62,500 bases of DNA from Cristatella mucedo (GCA_009760855.2 WPIO01000008.1:1470001-1532500), one strand, 5' to 3'. Numbered from the stretch's first letter, positions 10,716 through 21,935 are shown. Notes: a model not told the origin generated them from the letters alone. Program-made: numbers and translations.

Positions 10716-11380
10716 CCGAAGCGAGTGAGTGAAGGACCTCATCAACAGAATTTCGAAGTCGATGCGCTGCTTGATAAAGAGCCAGAGCCGAACCACTTAT
10801 CCTGAAAGCCATAAAACGATCAATCTGCAAAAGCCTTAAAAAGTAAACCGTGAAGATGTTGTCACCTGTCATCTGTGACGCCGTAAATTTAAGCCAAAAA
10901 GTAAATACCTAAACCTAAAGGATAGACATACCAAACCGCTTACATGCGATAAAGTATAAACTCTAAATCTGCCAAACCGCCTGGCAGTCGGATTCTGTCA
11001 AAAATAGAATGTTAACGATACAATATCTTTATAGTAAGGACATTTTGTTGCAGATGCAGGCATACAGGTTGACGATGAAATACGATGAATTTAAGCGATC
11101 GGACTGTTATTTTAACTAGGTAAGCGAGACGATGAAACTACATCTTACGTATCAAGTCAGGTTAATCGTGCTAGTAAATTTATTATTCGTGGTTTCTAAA
11201 GTTTAAGCGTCCAGAGAAATATTAGCTGATTAACAGCTTCATTTGTTTAGCTGCAGAGGACAATTAACGGCTACCACCACTGCTTGTAGTTGTCACTAGA
11301 TAATCGCCCACTGCAAGAGTCGAACATGCGACCCTGTTCGTTAACAGCGAGCTAATTACCTGATATACTAACACGGCTTG

Positions 11381-11594
11381 GGACCCGAAAGATGGGGACC
11401 TTTGCCTGAGTAGAAAGAAGCCAGAGGAAACTTTGGTGGAAGTCCATAGTGATTCTGACGTGCAAATCGATCGTCAACCTTTGGAATAGGGGCGAAATAC
11501 TAATCGAACTGCCTAGTAGCTGGTTTCCTCCGAAGTTTCCCTCAGGATAACTGGCGCTCGATGCAGCTGTTTTATCTGGTAAAGCGAATGTTAG
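11381..11594 (+). pseudogene. 28S rRNA fragment, copy 1
   Basis: About 210 bases match the 5' third of eukaryotic large-subunit rRNA. Recognised stretches are gacccgaaagatgg, gcctgagtagaaagaagcca, gattctgacgtgcaaatcga, ctaatcgaactgcctagtag, ctggtttcctccgaagtttc and tttatctggtaaagcgaatg. It differs from the usual sequence at several normally invariant places and is not flanked by the rest of the gene, so it is a pseudogene piece. Confidence 0.9.
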
Positions 11595-11869
11595 ACACAA
11601 ACTGTGCGATAATCTTCGGCGAGCAACATATTCAAAGCGAAACCATTCGATTGGCAGGTCGCTCTCCTTCTCTAGTTAGTGTCTTAGCATCGGAGCCGGG
11701 TCGTGTTCAAGGGCCATCAAAACCGTCTAAAGTTGTTACATTGCACGGCCACTATCACTTTCCTCCAGTCCTCCTTAACTATCCGAGATTTCTCTCTGCT
11801 ATGGAAAGGATTTTTCATGTAAAGGCATAGGCGCTTTACCGCTCTGCCGTAGTTCACCACAGGAGGAAG

Positions 11870-12130
11870 GTTATGTGTGATGTAATGTAATTTAATGTAA
11901 TGTATCTCCATCTGTAACTCCACAAAGTCATAAAGACTATGTGGGTGTGACGCAGGAGAGTTTTGTATAGCCCACTCACAGCCTAAGCGGCTTGCAGTAC
12001 GCATTCGGTTTGCCAACAGACTTCATCTCACGAAACATAGAGAAAGTGGGAAGCATAGCAGAGTCAGGAGAGCAGTTAAGGTTGTGAGTAGCATTGAAGT
12101 AGCAGTTCAGGACCGCTGAAAAGGATGTGC
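11870..12130 (-). mobile_element. LINE B 3' end inside unit U copy 1
   Basis: A TGTAA-rich tail at about 11877-11905 is followed on the minus strand by LINE B C-terminal and 3' sequence (RMRTASRLGCEWAIQNSPAS). It is cut off at about 12130. The same insertion in copy 2 continues into a long element. Confidence 0.8.
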
Positions 12131-12282
12131 CATAGTCAGGTCAATTTGATAATGAGGTGATCGATGCTGAAAGCTGATGCATGGCAGCGACAATAAAGAG
12201 ACAGCCAAAGCTGGAACCTAAATTTGTGTTAGCAATAGCCTTTAGCTTAATTTGATAATAGTGGTTATGTCGTCGTTTAATT

Positions 12283-12526
12283 AAAAGCTACCACGTCTAT
12301 TCAGGTTGTAATACACCTGCAAACAAAATGCCAATAAGACGAAGAATGCATGTTTTAATTTTGAGAACACGGTAGAATGCAGTGCTGATCACAACTGCTG
12401 CCAGCTCTAAGCATTAGGGATGCAGTCAGGCTGCATCTCACAGCTTCCAGGCATAATCTTAACTGACAACCAGCCCACCACCGACATTGATATACAGCAG
12501 CCAACAGAGATGTGTCTTGCACGAGA
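12283..12526 (-). repeat. Direct repeat R2: 3' flank of the lectin gene
   Basis: This is the partner of R1 (8990-9234). It ends 14 bases before the lectin stop codon complement and probably contains the lectin transcript's 3' untranslated region. An AATTAAAA at 12354-12361 on the minus strand is the only polyadenylation-like word I see, and it is not canonical. Confidence 0.85.
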
Positions 12527-12540
12527 GCACGGCCGACTAT

Positions 12541-13425
12541 TTACTGGTGACGAGTGAAGATATCGCCGTTCACTTGAACTCCCCACAAACCATTGGTAGT
12601 CGATGCCACGGAGACCTGTTTCAGCGTTCCCGGCACTTGCAACCATTCCCATCCGGTGGGAGTGGCCAAGGTGAGATGCGATCTGAAGAATATGTTGCCA
12701 TTACTATTCACGCCCCAGATTGTGTCGCCGCCGGACGCGATTTGCTGCAGAGAGCCTGGAACTTGTACCCAGCCGCTGCCCTGGCAATCATTACGACTGC
12801 CGGTGCGGTAGTAGATATTGCCGTTGGCTGTGGTAGCCCACACACCTGCACCGCCCACATCTATGGACGTCACAGACGTAATGCCTGGCACGAATTCCCA
12901 GCTGGAGCCGCCCGGCAGCTCGTCGCTGACGCCGACGCGCCGGTACACGTTTCCCGTGTACTTTTCCACAGCCCAAACCTTTGAATCTACATCGCTGACG
13001 CTAACCAGGCTAGCAGAGAGACCATCGACGAACTGCCAATCTGTGCCGGCAGGAGAAGTGCGGCTGATGCCTTTTCGATAGTACACCTGTGAGCCACCAT
13101 TGACTCCCCAAACGATATTCTTGCCGACGTCGATCTGCCTGAGCGCTCCGGATACCTGAGTCCATGACGTACCGTCGGTGGTGGAGAGGCCGTAGTTCCT
13201 GCCGTCGACGCTGTATTTCAGATCAGGAGAGCCTACGTAGCTGCCCACGCGGTAGTAAATGTAGTCTGCTGAGTTCACGCCCCACACACCGGCATCGCCT
13301 GACGACACCCATGTAAGACCACCGGGTATTTTCTGCCAGTACTGACCTATATCACACGAACTTGATCCGGCTGAAACAGGTACAAGGAAGCAGGCAATTG
13401 CAACAATCACTACGACCGTGTGCAT
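12541..13425 (-). CDS. Secreted tectonin-repeat lectin (fish-egg-lectin/tachylectin-1 type), complete, single exon
   Basis: The 294-residue protein has a signal peptide (MHTVVVIVAIACFLVPVSAG) and then six tectonin-type repeats of about 40-50 residues. Each carries a W-x-x-V-x-G core (WQKIPG, WTQVSG, WQFVDG, WEFVPG, WVQVPG, WLQVPG) and a WGV- or WAV/WAT-type strand ending in YYR or FFR. This predicts a six-bladed beta-propeller. The only mature cysteines, C24 and C214, could pair to close the ring or link chains. Related proteins bind sugars or lipopolysaccharide in egg fluid or haemolymph, so a role in innate defence or eggs is likely but inferred. There is no intron. The ATG is the first in frame and directly precedes the signal peptide. 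A TATA box lies about 70 bases upstream. No frameshift or missing repeat is seen. Confidence 0.93.
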   Translation of the reverse strand: MHTVVVIVAIACFLVPVSAGSSSCDIGQYWQKIPGGLTWVSSGDAGVWGVNSADYIYYRVGSYVGSPDLKYSVDGRNYGLSTTDGTSWTQVSGALRQIDVGKNIVWGVNGGSQVYYRKGISRTSPAGTDWQFVDGLSASLVSVSDVDSKVWAVEKYTGNVYRRVGVSDELPGGSSWEFVPGITSVTSIDVGGAGVWATTANGNIYYRTGSRNDCQGSGWVQVPGSLQQIASGGDTIWGVNSNGNIFFRSHLTLATPTGWEWLQVPGTLKQVSVASTTNGLWGVQVNGDIFTRHQ

Positions 13426-13495
13426 TCTGGCAGTCTGACAACCACCCTTTGTCAGGACTAGAGCCTAATAGTGGTATGTGACGGTGGACTTTATT

Positions 13496-13503
13496 CATAT
13501 ATA
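13496..13503 (-). promoter_or_regulatory. TATA box of the lectin gene
   Basis: On the minus strand TATATATG followed by AATAAAG lies about 70 bases before the lectin ATG. Transcription would start near 13467, leaving a leader of about 40 bases. Confidence 0.65.
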
Positions 13504-13817
13504 GTTGTGGACAGTGAAGGCTGCTTGCGGTTGGTCTGAGTTTGACGTGTTTGCCTGTGGCACAAAAACATGGACAAACGTTAGCCATACCGGTTGATGT
13601 GAATCTGCAGCATACGGGCTAGGCGGAATGATTAATAATATCGGTGCAACTACGATGAAATAAGCTCTGGGGAGGCGGTTCTTCGTCTGTGTTTGAACTA
13701 GAATGGTGTACGTCACTGAAAATCGTTGACTAGAATTCGTTGAAAACAACTCCTGAGCCTTCTTGCTTGTGGATTTCAAGTTTTCTGTTGTAATGAGTAG
13801 CTAAATTGTTGGCTCTA

Positions 13818-14015
13818 GCCAATCGGTGTGCCGATTGCTGCAGGGCAGGGTCGTCAGGCCAATCAAGGAGGTAAGGCAATGGATAGGTCGTTGGGTATTG
13901 TGCTGTGTTGGCACTTGCCAATCGGTGTGCCCAATGCTGCAGGGCGCGGGCGTTAGGCCACGCAGTGAGGCGAGGCAAGAGAGAGCTAGTCGGGCAGGCT
14001 TTTGCGTTGAGTGTG
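13818..14015. repeat. Two tandem units of about 99 bp upstream of the lectin gene
   Basis: The words ccaatcggtgtgc and atgctgcagggc-like begin at 13819 and again at 13918. The rest of each unit (ggtcgtcaggcca against ggcgttaggcca) is diverged. The pair lies about 400 bases upstream of the lectin TATA box. Confidence 0.75.
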
Positions 14016-15290
14016 CTAGTCAAGCAACTCGGGAGGTCAAAATGCAGGTAATGGCAATCCTTTGGACACCACATCCTTGACACTGTTTCTATTATCCCCT
14101 TGCCCCTGACCGCATTAGAATAGATACTTGTATTTCGCTGCATATGAAACATGAAATTTGTGTAGTCTCTGTATCATGGATGCTTACCGAATAGCTGTGT
14201 TGAAGAGACAGATTTCTTAACGTGATCCATCATTAAAGTTGTAAGATAACTTTTGACATATTTCCAACGCGATAAAAATGCGTCCAGCCGGCTCAGGAAA
14301 TTTGACATTAAGTACTTCTGATTGTCGTCAAGTTACGTGAACCTACGTATTGAAACACACGTCAAGTCTTTATAGCGCCCAGTCTCTCTAGCGTCTGTCT
14401 TTAATTCGCTTCACGACAAACGTGCTTCGTGAAATCGCTTCAAAACAAACCTGCTTCGTGTACTGCAAGTGGTAGGTAAGACGTTCTATTGTAGCCCTAC
14501 GCTCCCTGCTTTACAGCCTATCGTTGGCAGTGGGTGATACAGGTTGCATCCTTAAAAGTGACCCCAGCTAGGAAGAAGGAAGCCACGGGTCCACACAATT
14601 CCCCTGAAGCCTCGTTTAGATGGCGATTTGCTTCCTACCCGCTCGCCTCTTTCATGTATACATAACCAACAATTTGGTGGAGCTCCAGTCTCAAAGGAGC
14701 ACTATGATATGACTTAGCAGCCAAACCGTAAGACTCAGCAGCTAAAGTCGGCTCCACTATTTCAGCCAAGACTTGGCAATTGACCAATCTTTGACGCCAT
14801 TCACGACACGTCTACTCCGTTGCTTAGCCGGGAATGAGGGACGATTTGACCGGCGAGATCATCCACGAGTTCCTGATGAGTCCTTGTTTATGGGACAGGC
14901 TAAGTTAGGAGTTGAAGTGGAGGATTTTGAGGAGGCCAGAAGTAGAAGCTATAGCAGACAAGTTTTATTTTACCGGTGTTTGCATTGGAGATGCATGGCC
15001 GTAGAGAAAAGACATCACTATCTCATGGATGCTCAGAGAGCGGAGTGAGTAGGAGGCAAGACTTGAAGCAGGACCGCAGTCTCAAGCTTCTAAAAACCGG
15101 AAGACCGTGGAAAGCCTTGACTTTTATTGACTTTAATTGCCTACCGTGTGAGGGTCCTACAAACAAGGATGGCAGAGCTGACTTCTTAGACACCAAAGCT
15201 CCCTTGCACTAGGTTTGTTCTATTTTAGAATATGCGAATGTCCTTATAGAAATGTTCCGTATTCATTATTTCGAGTTTTCACACATAAAA
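14016..15290. other. No recognisable gene or repeat
   Basis: I find no exon-like frame, RNA gene or match to the repeat families of this window. Short frames at 14773-15048 and 14976-15212 have no recognisable motif and overlap each other. Confidence 0.45.
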
Positions 15291-15299
15291 TTCTGCCAC

Positions 15300-15965
15300 T
15301 CTCTGCTTGCCGGTCTACCGGCTTGTGCACTCAAGTGTTTTCAGCTGGTGAAAAACTCTGCAGCTAAGCTTGTTTTGTCGTGAGCATCCCAGTTGCCTCA
15401 TCACATCACTTCTTGTGGAATGGCACTGGCTCCAAATCAAGCAAGGCATCGACTTCAAGATATTGGGGCTTCCATTTCGACCCATTCCTTCTTTGGCTCT
15501 AGCCCACCTATCAGATATATTCCCCCGTCAGGCTAAGCCGCACCATTTCCTATTCGGAATCGTACTGTTTATCCATACTCGTTCAAACCTGAAATCCTTT
15601 GGAGACCGTGCCTTTACGTAGTATGCACCCAAAGCCTGGAACCTTCTCCCGACTTTGATCACGACATCTCCTGACTAGTCAACATTTAAGGACCAACTAA
15701 AAACGCATCTACTTGTCTCAGCACTTCGTGCGTCCCTATGATACGTCCTTATTACGTGGTTATGAGTGATGACACTGTGCATGCTGCCAAAAACCACACT
15801 TGCATGCTTACCCTGTGCATAACACCCCTAATCATATTATTCTTGTCGTTTATTGAGCATTATACCAAGTAGAGATTAAAATTGCTACCTTGGCAGCAAA
15901 TGTAAACTGCCTAGAAAGAGACTGAGTTCTCTGAGGTCATTATATCGAAATCATCATTATTATTA
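15300..15965 (+). mobile_element. LINE A 3' half, decayed
   Basis: The plus strand follows the LINE A order: a [12 protein letters not shown]-like RT end, then LVEWHWLQIKQGIDFKILGL, AHLSDIFPRQAK, then the 3' region and an ATT tail at about 15950. Frameshifts and stops are frequent. Confidence 0.8.
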
Positions 15966-16494
15966 TGCTCACACCTTAATAATGAGCTAAGCATTTTAAT
16001 TGAGGTTTAGCATCCGTATAGATCTACCAACACAAATGCTTGAGTAGAGTGTTGTTTTGACGAGTCCAGAAGTGCTGCTGATGCAGTGGCCCTGCCAGTT
16101 ACCTGATCTAAGCCCACCATAGAGCGTCCATTGAGTTATGTCGACAAGCTGAAAGACGGACGAGGTTAAACTAAAAGGCAATGCCGTAGCTGAATAGTTT
16201 AGGAGAGAAAAAGTTTGCTCATCACTATTTGAAGTGGATACAATGGGGCGGCGTGCCAGGCAACGAGACGTGCCAGTATGTCGCCAGCCAGGCGGTGCCT
16301 AAGAGTTCTCTCGTGCGAACACTCAGCAAACATCTGTCGCCACCATGCTCATCATTTGGACATCACTTTACTTATGCCCTAATGCTGATCTTAGTAGAAT
16401 CACTGCTCGCATTTACCTTGCCGCGTAATAAGTGACGCTTCGAGCAAGTTTTTATCAGATGCAGCTGACTTTTTGGATCAGAACGGCCAATTTT

Positions 16495-16740
16495 GTGAAC
16501 AGTGCTAACATTTCCTGACGTGAGCCTCTTCAATAGTCCACTCAGCTGAAGATCTAAGCTTCCAGATCACAATCGTAAGCGTCGGGTGATCATCAGGTTG
16601 CATGTGATCTCTTCATCGACGAAACGGCTTGCAGATGGATTGCAATAGCTGCAAAGTGCATTCAAATGCATGAATAAATCAGGCTAAATTTGGAATCCCT
16701 TCTCTTTAAAATCCCGGATAAGTCTTCACGCACGAATTAC
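16495..16740 (+). repeat. Repeat C1, partial copy
   Basis: gatcacaatcgtaagcgtcg and atcatcaggttgcatgtgat-like words match 21560-21640, 36660-36720 and 47870-47920. Only the central part of C1 is present. The sequence from 15966 to 16494 has no recognisable feature. Confidence 0.65.
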
Positions 16741-16799
16741 AAGAATTGTAAAAGTTGGGGCAGAATTACTCTGAAAGAAAGCGCACGTTGCTAGAGTAA

Positions 16800-17450
16800 G
16801 AGGATTGAATGATGTTGCTACACTTTCAGATGGCAGATCTCGGCCTGTGCAATCAGGCGCTTACACCTGTTGCAAAACTCGGCAGCTAGACTTGTCCGTC
16901 GTGAACGTGGGCTTTGCCACTTTACAACACTTCTCGCCGACCTGCACTGGCTATCAGTAAAGCAGAGCAGCGACTTCATGGCTTGTCGCTCACTCTCAGG
17001 TCCTTTCATGCTTAGGCTCCAGCCTACCTATCACATCTACTGACGCACCAGGCTAAGTGTCGTACCACCCGCTCTTCGTATTCTAATTGTATACCTATAC
17101 TTTATAAAACTTAAAATCTTTCCTAGACCATGTCTTAAGTTCTTATGCTCTCAAAGCAAGGAAATCACTCCAGACTGTCCTTACGCAATCCCCTAGCTTA
17201 TCCACATTTAAAAACGAGTTAAAAACTTCCCTTTATCACAGCAACTTGTAGGTCAGTGAGATTCATCTTTTGCACGTCTATGCGTTCTGACAATGTGCAT
17301 GTCGGCCCCAACTATGTTCAGTTTGTTTTTTATTGACCTTGCTATTACTGACCCTCCAATCATGCTTCCTTTGAAGAGAACTTCAAGCGCCTAGAAAAAG
17401 ATTGGATTCTCTAATGGAAAAAGTGTGTTATTTGTAATGTTAGTATTACT
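16800..17450 (+). mobile_element. LINE A 3' half, decayed
   Basis: Recognisable in order are the CNQALTPVAKLGS*TCPS-like RT end, gacctgcactggctatcagt, the 3' untranslated words gcctagaaaaagattggatt, and an A/T-rich tail at 17430. Repeat C2 follows directly. Confidence 0.78.
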
Positions 17451-18175
17451 CAAGAGTTTCAAAAGCATGCAATTTACTGACAGGGATGTTGGCAACGGTT
17501 TCTTTGAGTGTAGCAAGTGCTGGTAAGCAATCTGTGCCTGTATGTGAGTGTCAGACCCAGAAGAAAAATTCTGCCATCGTGTTTTGTTTGAATGAAGGCA
17601 TTTGTCCCTTTGAGCGGCTGAAGGGACTTACAGTTTCCGCTAGTAAAAGGTGTTGTCGGATCGGCTGCCTATTTAAAGGAGACGAAAGAAGAGAGCAAGA
17701 CGTCTGCATAGGCCAACGGACGGGCAGAAACTGAGGGGCTCATACAATGAGGCTGACGTGACCATTTTGTGAATCAGTCAGCCTCAACTGGCGGCTGGGT
17801 AAATGCTCAGCAAATTGTTTCGCTACCAAACGCTGGGTCCTGCATTATAATTTCTGCGAAATGGAACCTCGAGCTCAGGTAACTCACGCGATTCACAGTT
17901 TGGCTCTAGCGCGGCTGCTTCAAATTTAGTGTGGAAGGCGCCGTTATTGTGTACTTTGTGCCAGGCTATCCACATAAGTAATCAGCGCTAAAAGCAAGAC
18001 CGGAGGAACAGACCGAAGGGAAAGGTCTGGTATCGTAAAAACTTCTCGCCGGATATCATTAGTGTCTTACCCCTCTTCTCCGTAAGGAAATTCGATAGGT
18101 GGTACGAATCGAACTTCCTTCAAATCTTTTGACTGCGACTCCAATTTCAGTTTGTATAATCACCCAGCATGGAAA
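17451..18175 (+). repeat. Repeat C1 start fused to C2, copy 2
   Basis: The first 60 bases (gtttcaaaagcatgcaattt) match the start of C1. The rest matches C2 (gttgtcggatcggctgccta, acggacgggcagaaactgag) and most closely 37330-38030. The C1 interior is missing. Confidence 0.72.
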
Positions 18176-18440
18176 TCAACCATGTCATGACATTTCATGT
18201 CAAGTAGTTTCAAGTCAAGTCAAGTCATGTCATATCATGTCATGTCACGTATTCCCGTCTGTGACTCTACAATGCCACAATGGCTATGCTGGCGTTATGC
18301 CGAGAGTTGTGCACAGCACATTGAATGCCTCAGCGGCTTTCGGTAAGTATCATGTGGCCAACCGACGTTATTTTGGGTAACAAAGAAAACATAAGAAGCC
18401 TAGCTGAGTCGAGTGAATAGTTGAGGTGGTAAGGTATTAA
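18176..18440 (-). mobile_element. LINE B 3' tail relic
   Basis: A run of TGTCA/AAGTC units at 18180-18245 is followed by the minus-strand LINE B terminus (ctacaatgccacaatggcta, gcctcagcggctttcggta). Confidence 0.7.
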
Positions 18441-18469
18441 GTCATGCCAGACCTAATGATATACCGTGA

Positions 18470-18720
18470 TGTGACGAAATTTCAAAAGAAGCTGAAAAGG
18501 TCCCCACTTTATGGAACGGTAAACGGATCATCTTCATATTTCATGTGTGTGCTGTTGCTCGCTGGCCGTGTAAATGCTGCTATCAACCATATTTGCATAT
18601 TGAGTCTTACCATATTATCACTAATCGTATTTAGTATGCACGTTTCCACTGTGATTTTTACCAGTTACTCTTCAATTGATCTTCCTGGAAATTGCTTATA
18701 ACTGCATTCAGTTCTCTAAG
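18470..18720 (+). mobile_element. LINE A 3' end relic
   Basis: tttcaaaagaagctgaaaag, gtgtgctgttgctcgctggc and ccatattatcactaatcgta follow the LINE A 3' order. A similar relic is at 40140-40270. Confidence 0.55.
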
Positions 18721-18894
18721 GAAGCCATGCAATCGGTCGATCGGTTAAAACAATGCTGCTCGACTCGCCACAGTCGCCACACTTTGCCAATATTTCAAGT
18801 CCTAAATAGATCCTGTACTATCACTATTGGAAACCCAAACTTGTGATTGCCATCCGAATGTTACAGTGGTAGTGCGTTTTCCTTAAAACCTATT

Positions 18895-19930
18895 GTAAAT
18901 GTAATGTATTTATTTATGAAACTCCCCAAAGCCATAAGGACTATTTAGATGTTATGCAGCAGAGTTTTGTCTAACTCACTCACAGCATAATCGGCTTTCG
19001 GTATGTATTCGGTAACCAACAGACTTCATCGCATGCAACAAAGAGAAAGTGGGAAGCATAGCAGAGTCAGGAGAGCAGTTGAGGTAGCGAGTAGCAGCTC
19101 AGGACCGCTGAAAAGAATGAGCCGTAGTCGGCAGCAGTTGTCGTGGCGTAAACATTGCGAAACCGAGTTCCACAGTCTGGGACCTGCACTGCTGAAGCTT
19201 CCGTCACCAACGGTCTTTAACCAGAGGAATGGAACAGCTAATTTATTGTCTCAACTGGTCCTGAGGGCACGAAGAGGCTGAAACTAGTGCAGCAGTTTAG
19301 CTATTTACGAGAAGCCAAGCCGTGGGGGGCATTGCAGGTCAGTGTAAGGACTTCGTGCTGTATCCTTTGATCAGCCGGCAGCCATCCTAGCTCTTTTAGC
19401 AAAGAAGACACGTGGTCAAACCTGTGGAACTTGAAAACTACTCTTGCATGCATAACTATAGCTCGCTGCAGTGGCCTAGTTGATTTCTTTGGTAGCTTAG
19501 GCAAAAGGGATTTGCAATAATCAAGCAGAAACGGAATCTAAGAGCTAGTTGAATGTTTTGCATGCCACTGTGGAGGACAGCCCGTAAAATTAGGTAGCGA
19601 TCGGATTGATGGCTAGGTGTAAATGCCGTATTCTAAATGAAGCTTTTGAAATTTAGGCACACGTCGAGATGACACCTATTTTTTGCGCACTTGGTGATGG
19701 TCGCACGAGAGCAGAGATTATCAGAAGCGCAAAGCCTTTTAATCCAACCACACGCTTAGGGTGTCCTATTAGCAAGGGTTCAGTTTTATCGTACTTGAAT
19801 TTCGCTCACTTTTCTTAAATCCAGGATCGAATGTCGGCAAGTCAAGCCTTCAGCTCACTTGTCGGTGCAGCAGATTCCGACAGATATTAGCACGACGCTT
19901 GGCTAGATTGCTAAGTGCGTAGCTTCGAGG
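18895..19930 (-). mobile_element. LINE B 3' third, decayed
   Basis: The tail at 18900 (gtaatgtatttatttatgaa) is followed by the LINE B C-terminal region. It continues uninterrupted through ggtagcttaggcaaaagg at 19490 into RT-like sequence at 19560-19930. It serves as the intact reference for the LINE B site that is split at 31230-31940. Confidence 0.8.
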
Positions 19931-19974
19931 ACGATTTAAGACATTTGTCAGAACTATCCACTCATAAAGTCCAA

Positions 19975-20640
19975 TTTTTCTAGAATAATAGTGATGCATG
20001 TTGTGGCTATACTTTCAGGGGGCATATACCGGCCTGTGCAATCAGGCGCCTGCACCTGGTGCAATACTCTGCACGTAGGCACGTCTGTGGACAGCATAGT
20101 GGTTGGCACATTGCACCACTTTTCGCCGACCCGAAGTGGCTGCGAGTCAAGCAAGGCATTGACTTCATGGCCTTGTCACTTCTTTCAGGTCTCTTTAATC
20201 TTAGTTCCTAGCCTACCAATCCGACCTACTGACCCATCAGGCAATGCATGGTACCACCGGCTTTTCGGAACGTAACTGTTTACCCATACTTTATGCAATC
20301 CTCAAATGCCTTGGTGACACTGCCTCTAGTTTGTATTCGCCTGAAGCTTGAAAATCAATCCCGACGTCCGCCACGACATCCCGTGACTTGACCACGTTAA
20401 TTAGGAAAGAAAAAACGCGCCTATAAATCACAGCATTTACTAGGCCCCTGAGATTCGTCTTTCGTGTGCTTATGCCTGTTGAGGCTGTGTGTGTCACCCC
20501 TAACCATGTTATTCTTGTTGTCTATTAAGCATGCTACTATTAGCCCTTCAATCATGCTTCCAGTGCAGCTAACGTGAAGCACCTACAGAGAGATTGAGTT
20601 CACTGAGGGCGGATTAGCAAATGTATTATAATTATTATTA
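19975..20640 (+). mobile_element. LINE A 3' half, decayed
   Basis: The fragment starts at atgttgtggctatactttca, as do the copies at 16805 and 46205. It runs through LINE A C-terminal words to agagattgagttcactgagg and an ATT tail at 20625-20645. Confidence 0.8.
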
Positions 20641-20644
20641 TGGT

Positions 20645-21935
20645 GGTTATTTACTAGTTTCAAAAGCATGCCAGTTTGCGACAGCAATGTTTGTAACGGT
20701 TTCTTTGATCTATTGCTGTGGCATTGATAAAAATGCGAGCGTATTAAGAGATCAGGGATTACGATGTTGGTTAAGAACTAGCACTTCACATTAGGTGCAG
20801 TGGCATTTAAATTTACTGCTGCAGTGCCGGTAGCATTTTCCCATGCAGATACCTCGCGTCCATGTGTTGCATGCATTTCGATCTAGAACGATGAGGGCCC
20901 ACCGCTGAACCTCGATTCGCACAAGCGGTTATAAAAGTCGTCGTGACTTCTCGCTCACGTCAATTTCCATGTATGCTGCTACTCAATTGTTGCCTCAATT
21001 GTTGCCAACCAGTTTACCAATCGTCGCTTGAAAAGCTTGACATGGGGCGCTTCGCTCAGCAGCCGAGCCAGCTAGTGGATAGCTGACCGGGTAGTGTTTC
21101 GAGCGCCCTCCAATGCTTCTACTGAGGCAAAGTTTAACGTCGACCCATGAAATTATTCTAACGTAATTAGCCGGCAATATTCAGCGAGACTTAAAAACGA
21201 GTGGGTTGCAGGTCTTCGTCAAAGCTATACAAAGATGCTTTCAATAGCTTTACATTAACAGTGAAACATTACTGTTGAAATAGCATGCTCGTCACGTTTG
21301 CGAGCTGGAGTTCCACTAGTGAACACTGCTTTTCCTACTTACACAACAGCTGCTCATCCACTAGTTGGGCATGGCCTGGCTGGTGCTCGATTCTTGGTTG
21401 TGACTGCCATTGTTAATTACCGGCTTGCATCGTAATCCATGTTGCCCCGTGAAAGTACCTATATAACGCAGCTGACTATTAGATGTTTGAAGAGCTGAAT
21501 CTTTGAGACACGCTAGACTTCCCTGATGTACCTCTCGTAAATAGTATCGTTCAGCTCGATATCTTAGGCTTTAAGATCACAGTCGTAGCTTTGGTCGATC
21601 ATCAGATTGGACGTGACTTCATCATCGCCGAAAAGGCAGGCTGAGTTACTGCAACCACTTCAAAATGTATTCAGACGCAAGTCTGTAGTATTCTTAATAC
21701 ACACGTCTCTTGTCGTGACAGTTCTGGAAACATTGATCTTATTCGATTGGCTAAGACAACCCCTTAAAATATCACCAGGAGCAAGCAAGTAGTCTAAATT
21801 AAAAGTGATCCCTCATATAACCCTCACCTCAAACACAGTAATGTATCGTTAACAGAATCCGGACGGACACATGCGGCTTCTGGCTCAAACGTGGCCAAAT
21901 CTCGCTGCCTGGCGGTTTATTTTGACGTTTCTAAA
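20645..21935 (+). repeat. Repeat C1, long copy
   Basis: About 1.3 kb is shared with 35740-37030 and 46857-48228: ttactagtttcaaaagcatg, gcgtcgtgacttctcgctca-like words, cgcttgaaaagcttgacatg, and the end cgctgcctggcggtttattt. There is no coding potential and no terminal inverted repeat that I can see. Confidence 0.82.

Larger units (their letters stand above)
9237..12130. repeat. Segmental duplication U, copy 1 (contains 28S rRNA piece)
   Basis: This unit recurs at 28365-30856 with very high similarity in the same orientation. Both begin with aatacggcctctgcaggatc and end in LINE B 3' sequence (gctgaaaaggatgtgc). Inside, in order, are unassigned DNA, a tRNA-headed SINE, unassigned DNA, a 28S rRNA fragment and a LINE B 3' end. 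This copy carries about 390 extra bases (10135-10520), including a LINE relic. Confidence 0.92.

Noticed and set aside
11561-11830. An 89-codon open frame almost identical at 11561-11830 and 30288-30557
   Set aside because: Its start lies inside the 28S rRNA fragment and its conservation is explained by the duplication of unit U. No domain or independent constraint is visible.
14773-15212. Overlapping plus-strand frames of 91 and 78 codons
   Set aside because: No motif, no splice-consistent partner and no codon signal was seen. They are treated as chance frames.
18180-18250. TGTCA/CAAGTC tandem run as a CRISPR-like or regulatory array
   Set aside because: Units are only 5-9 bases with no spacers, the genome is eukaryotic, and the run sits at the 3' end of LINE B copies, so it is a retrotransposon tail.
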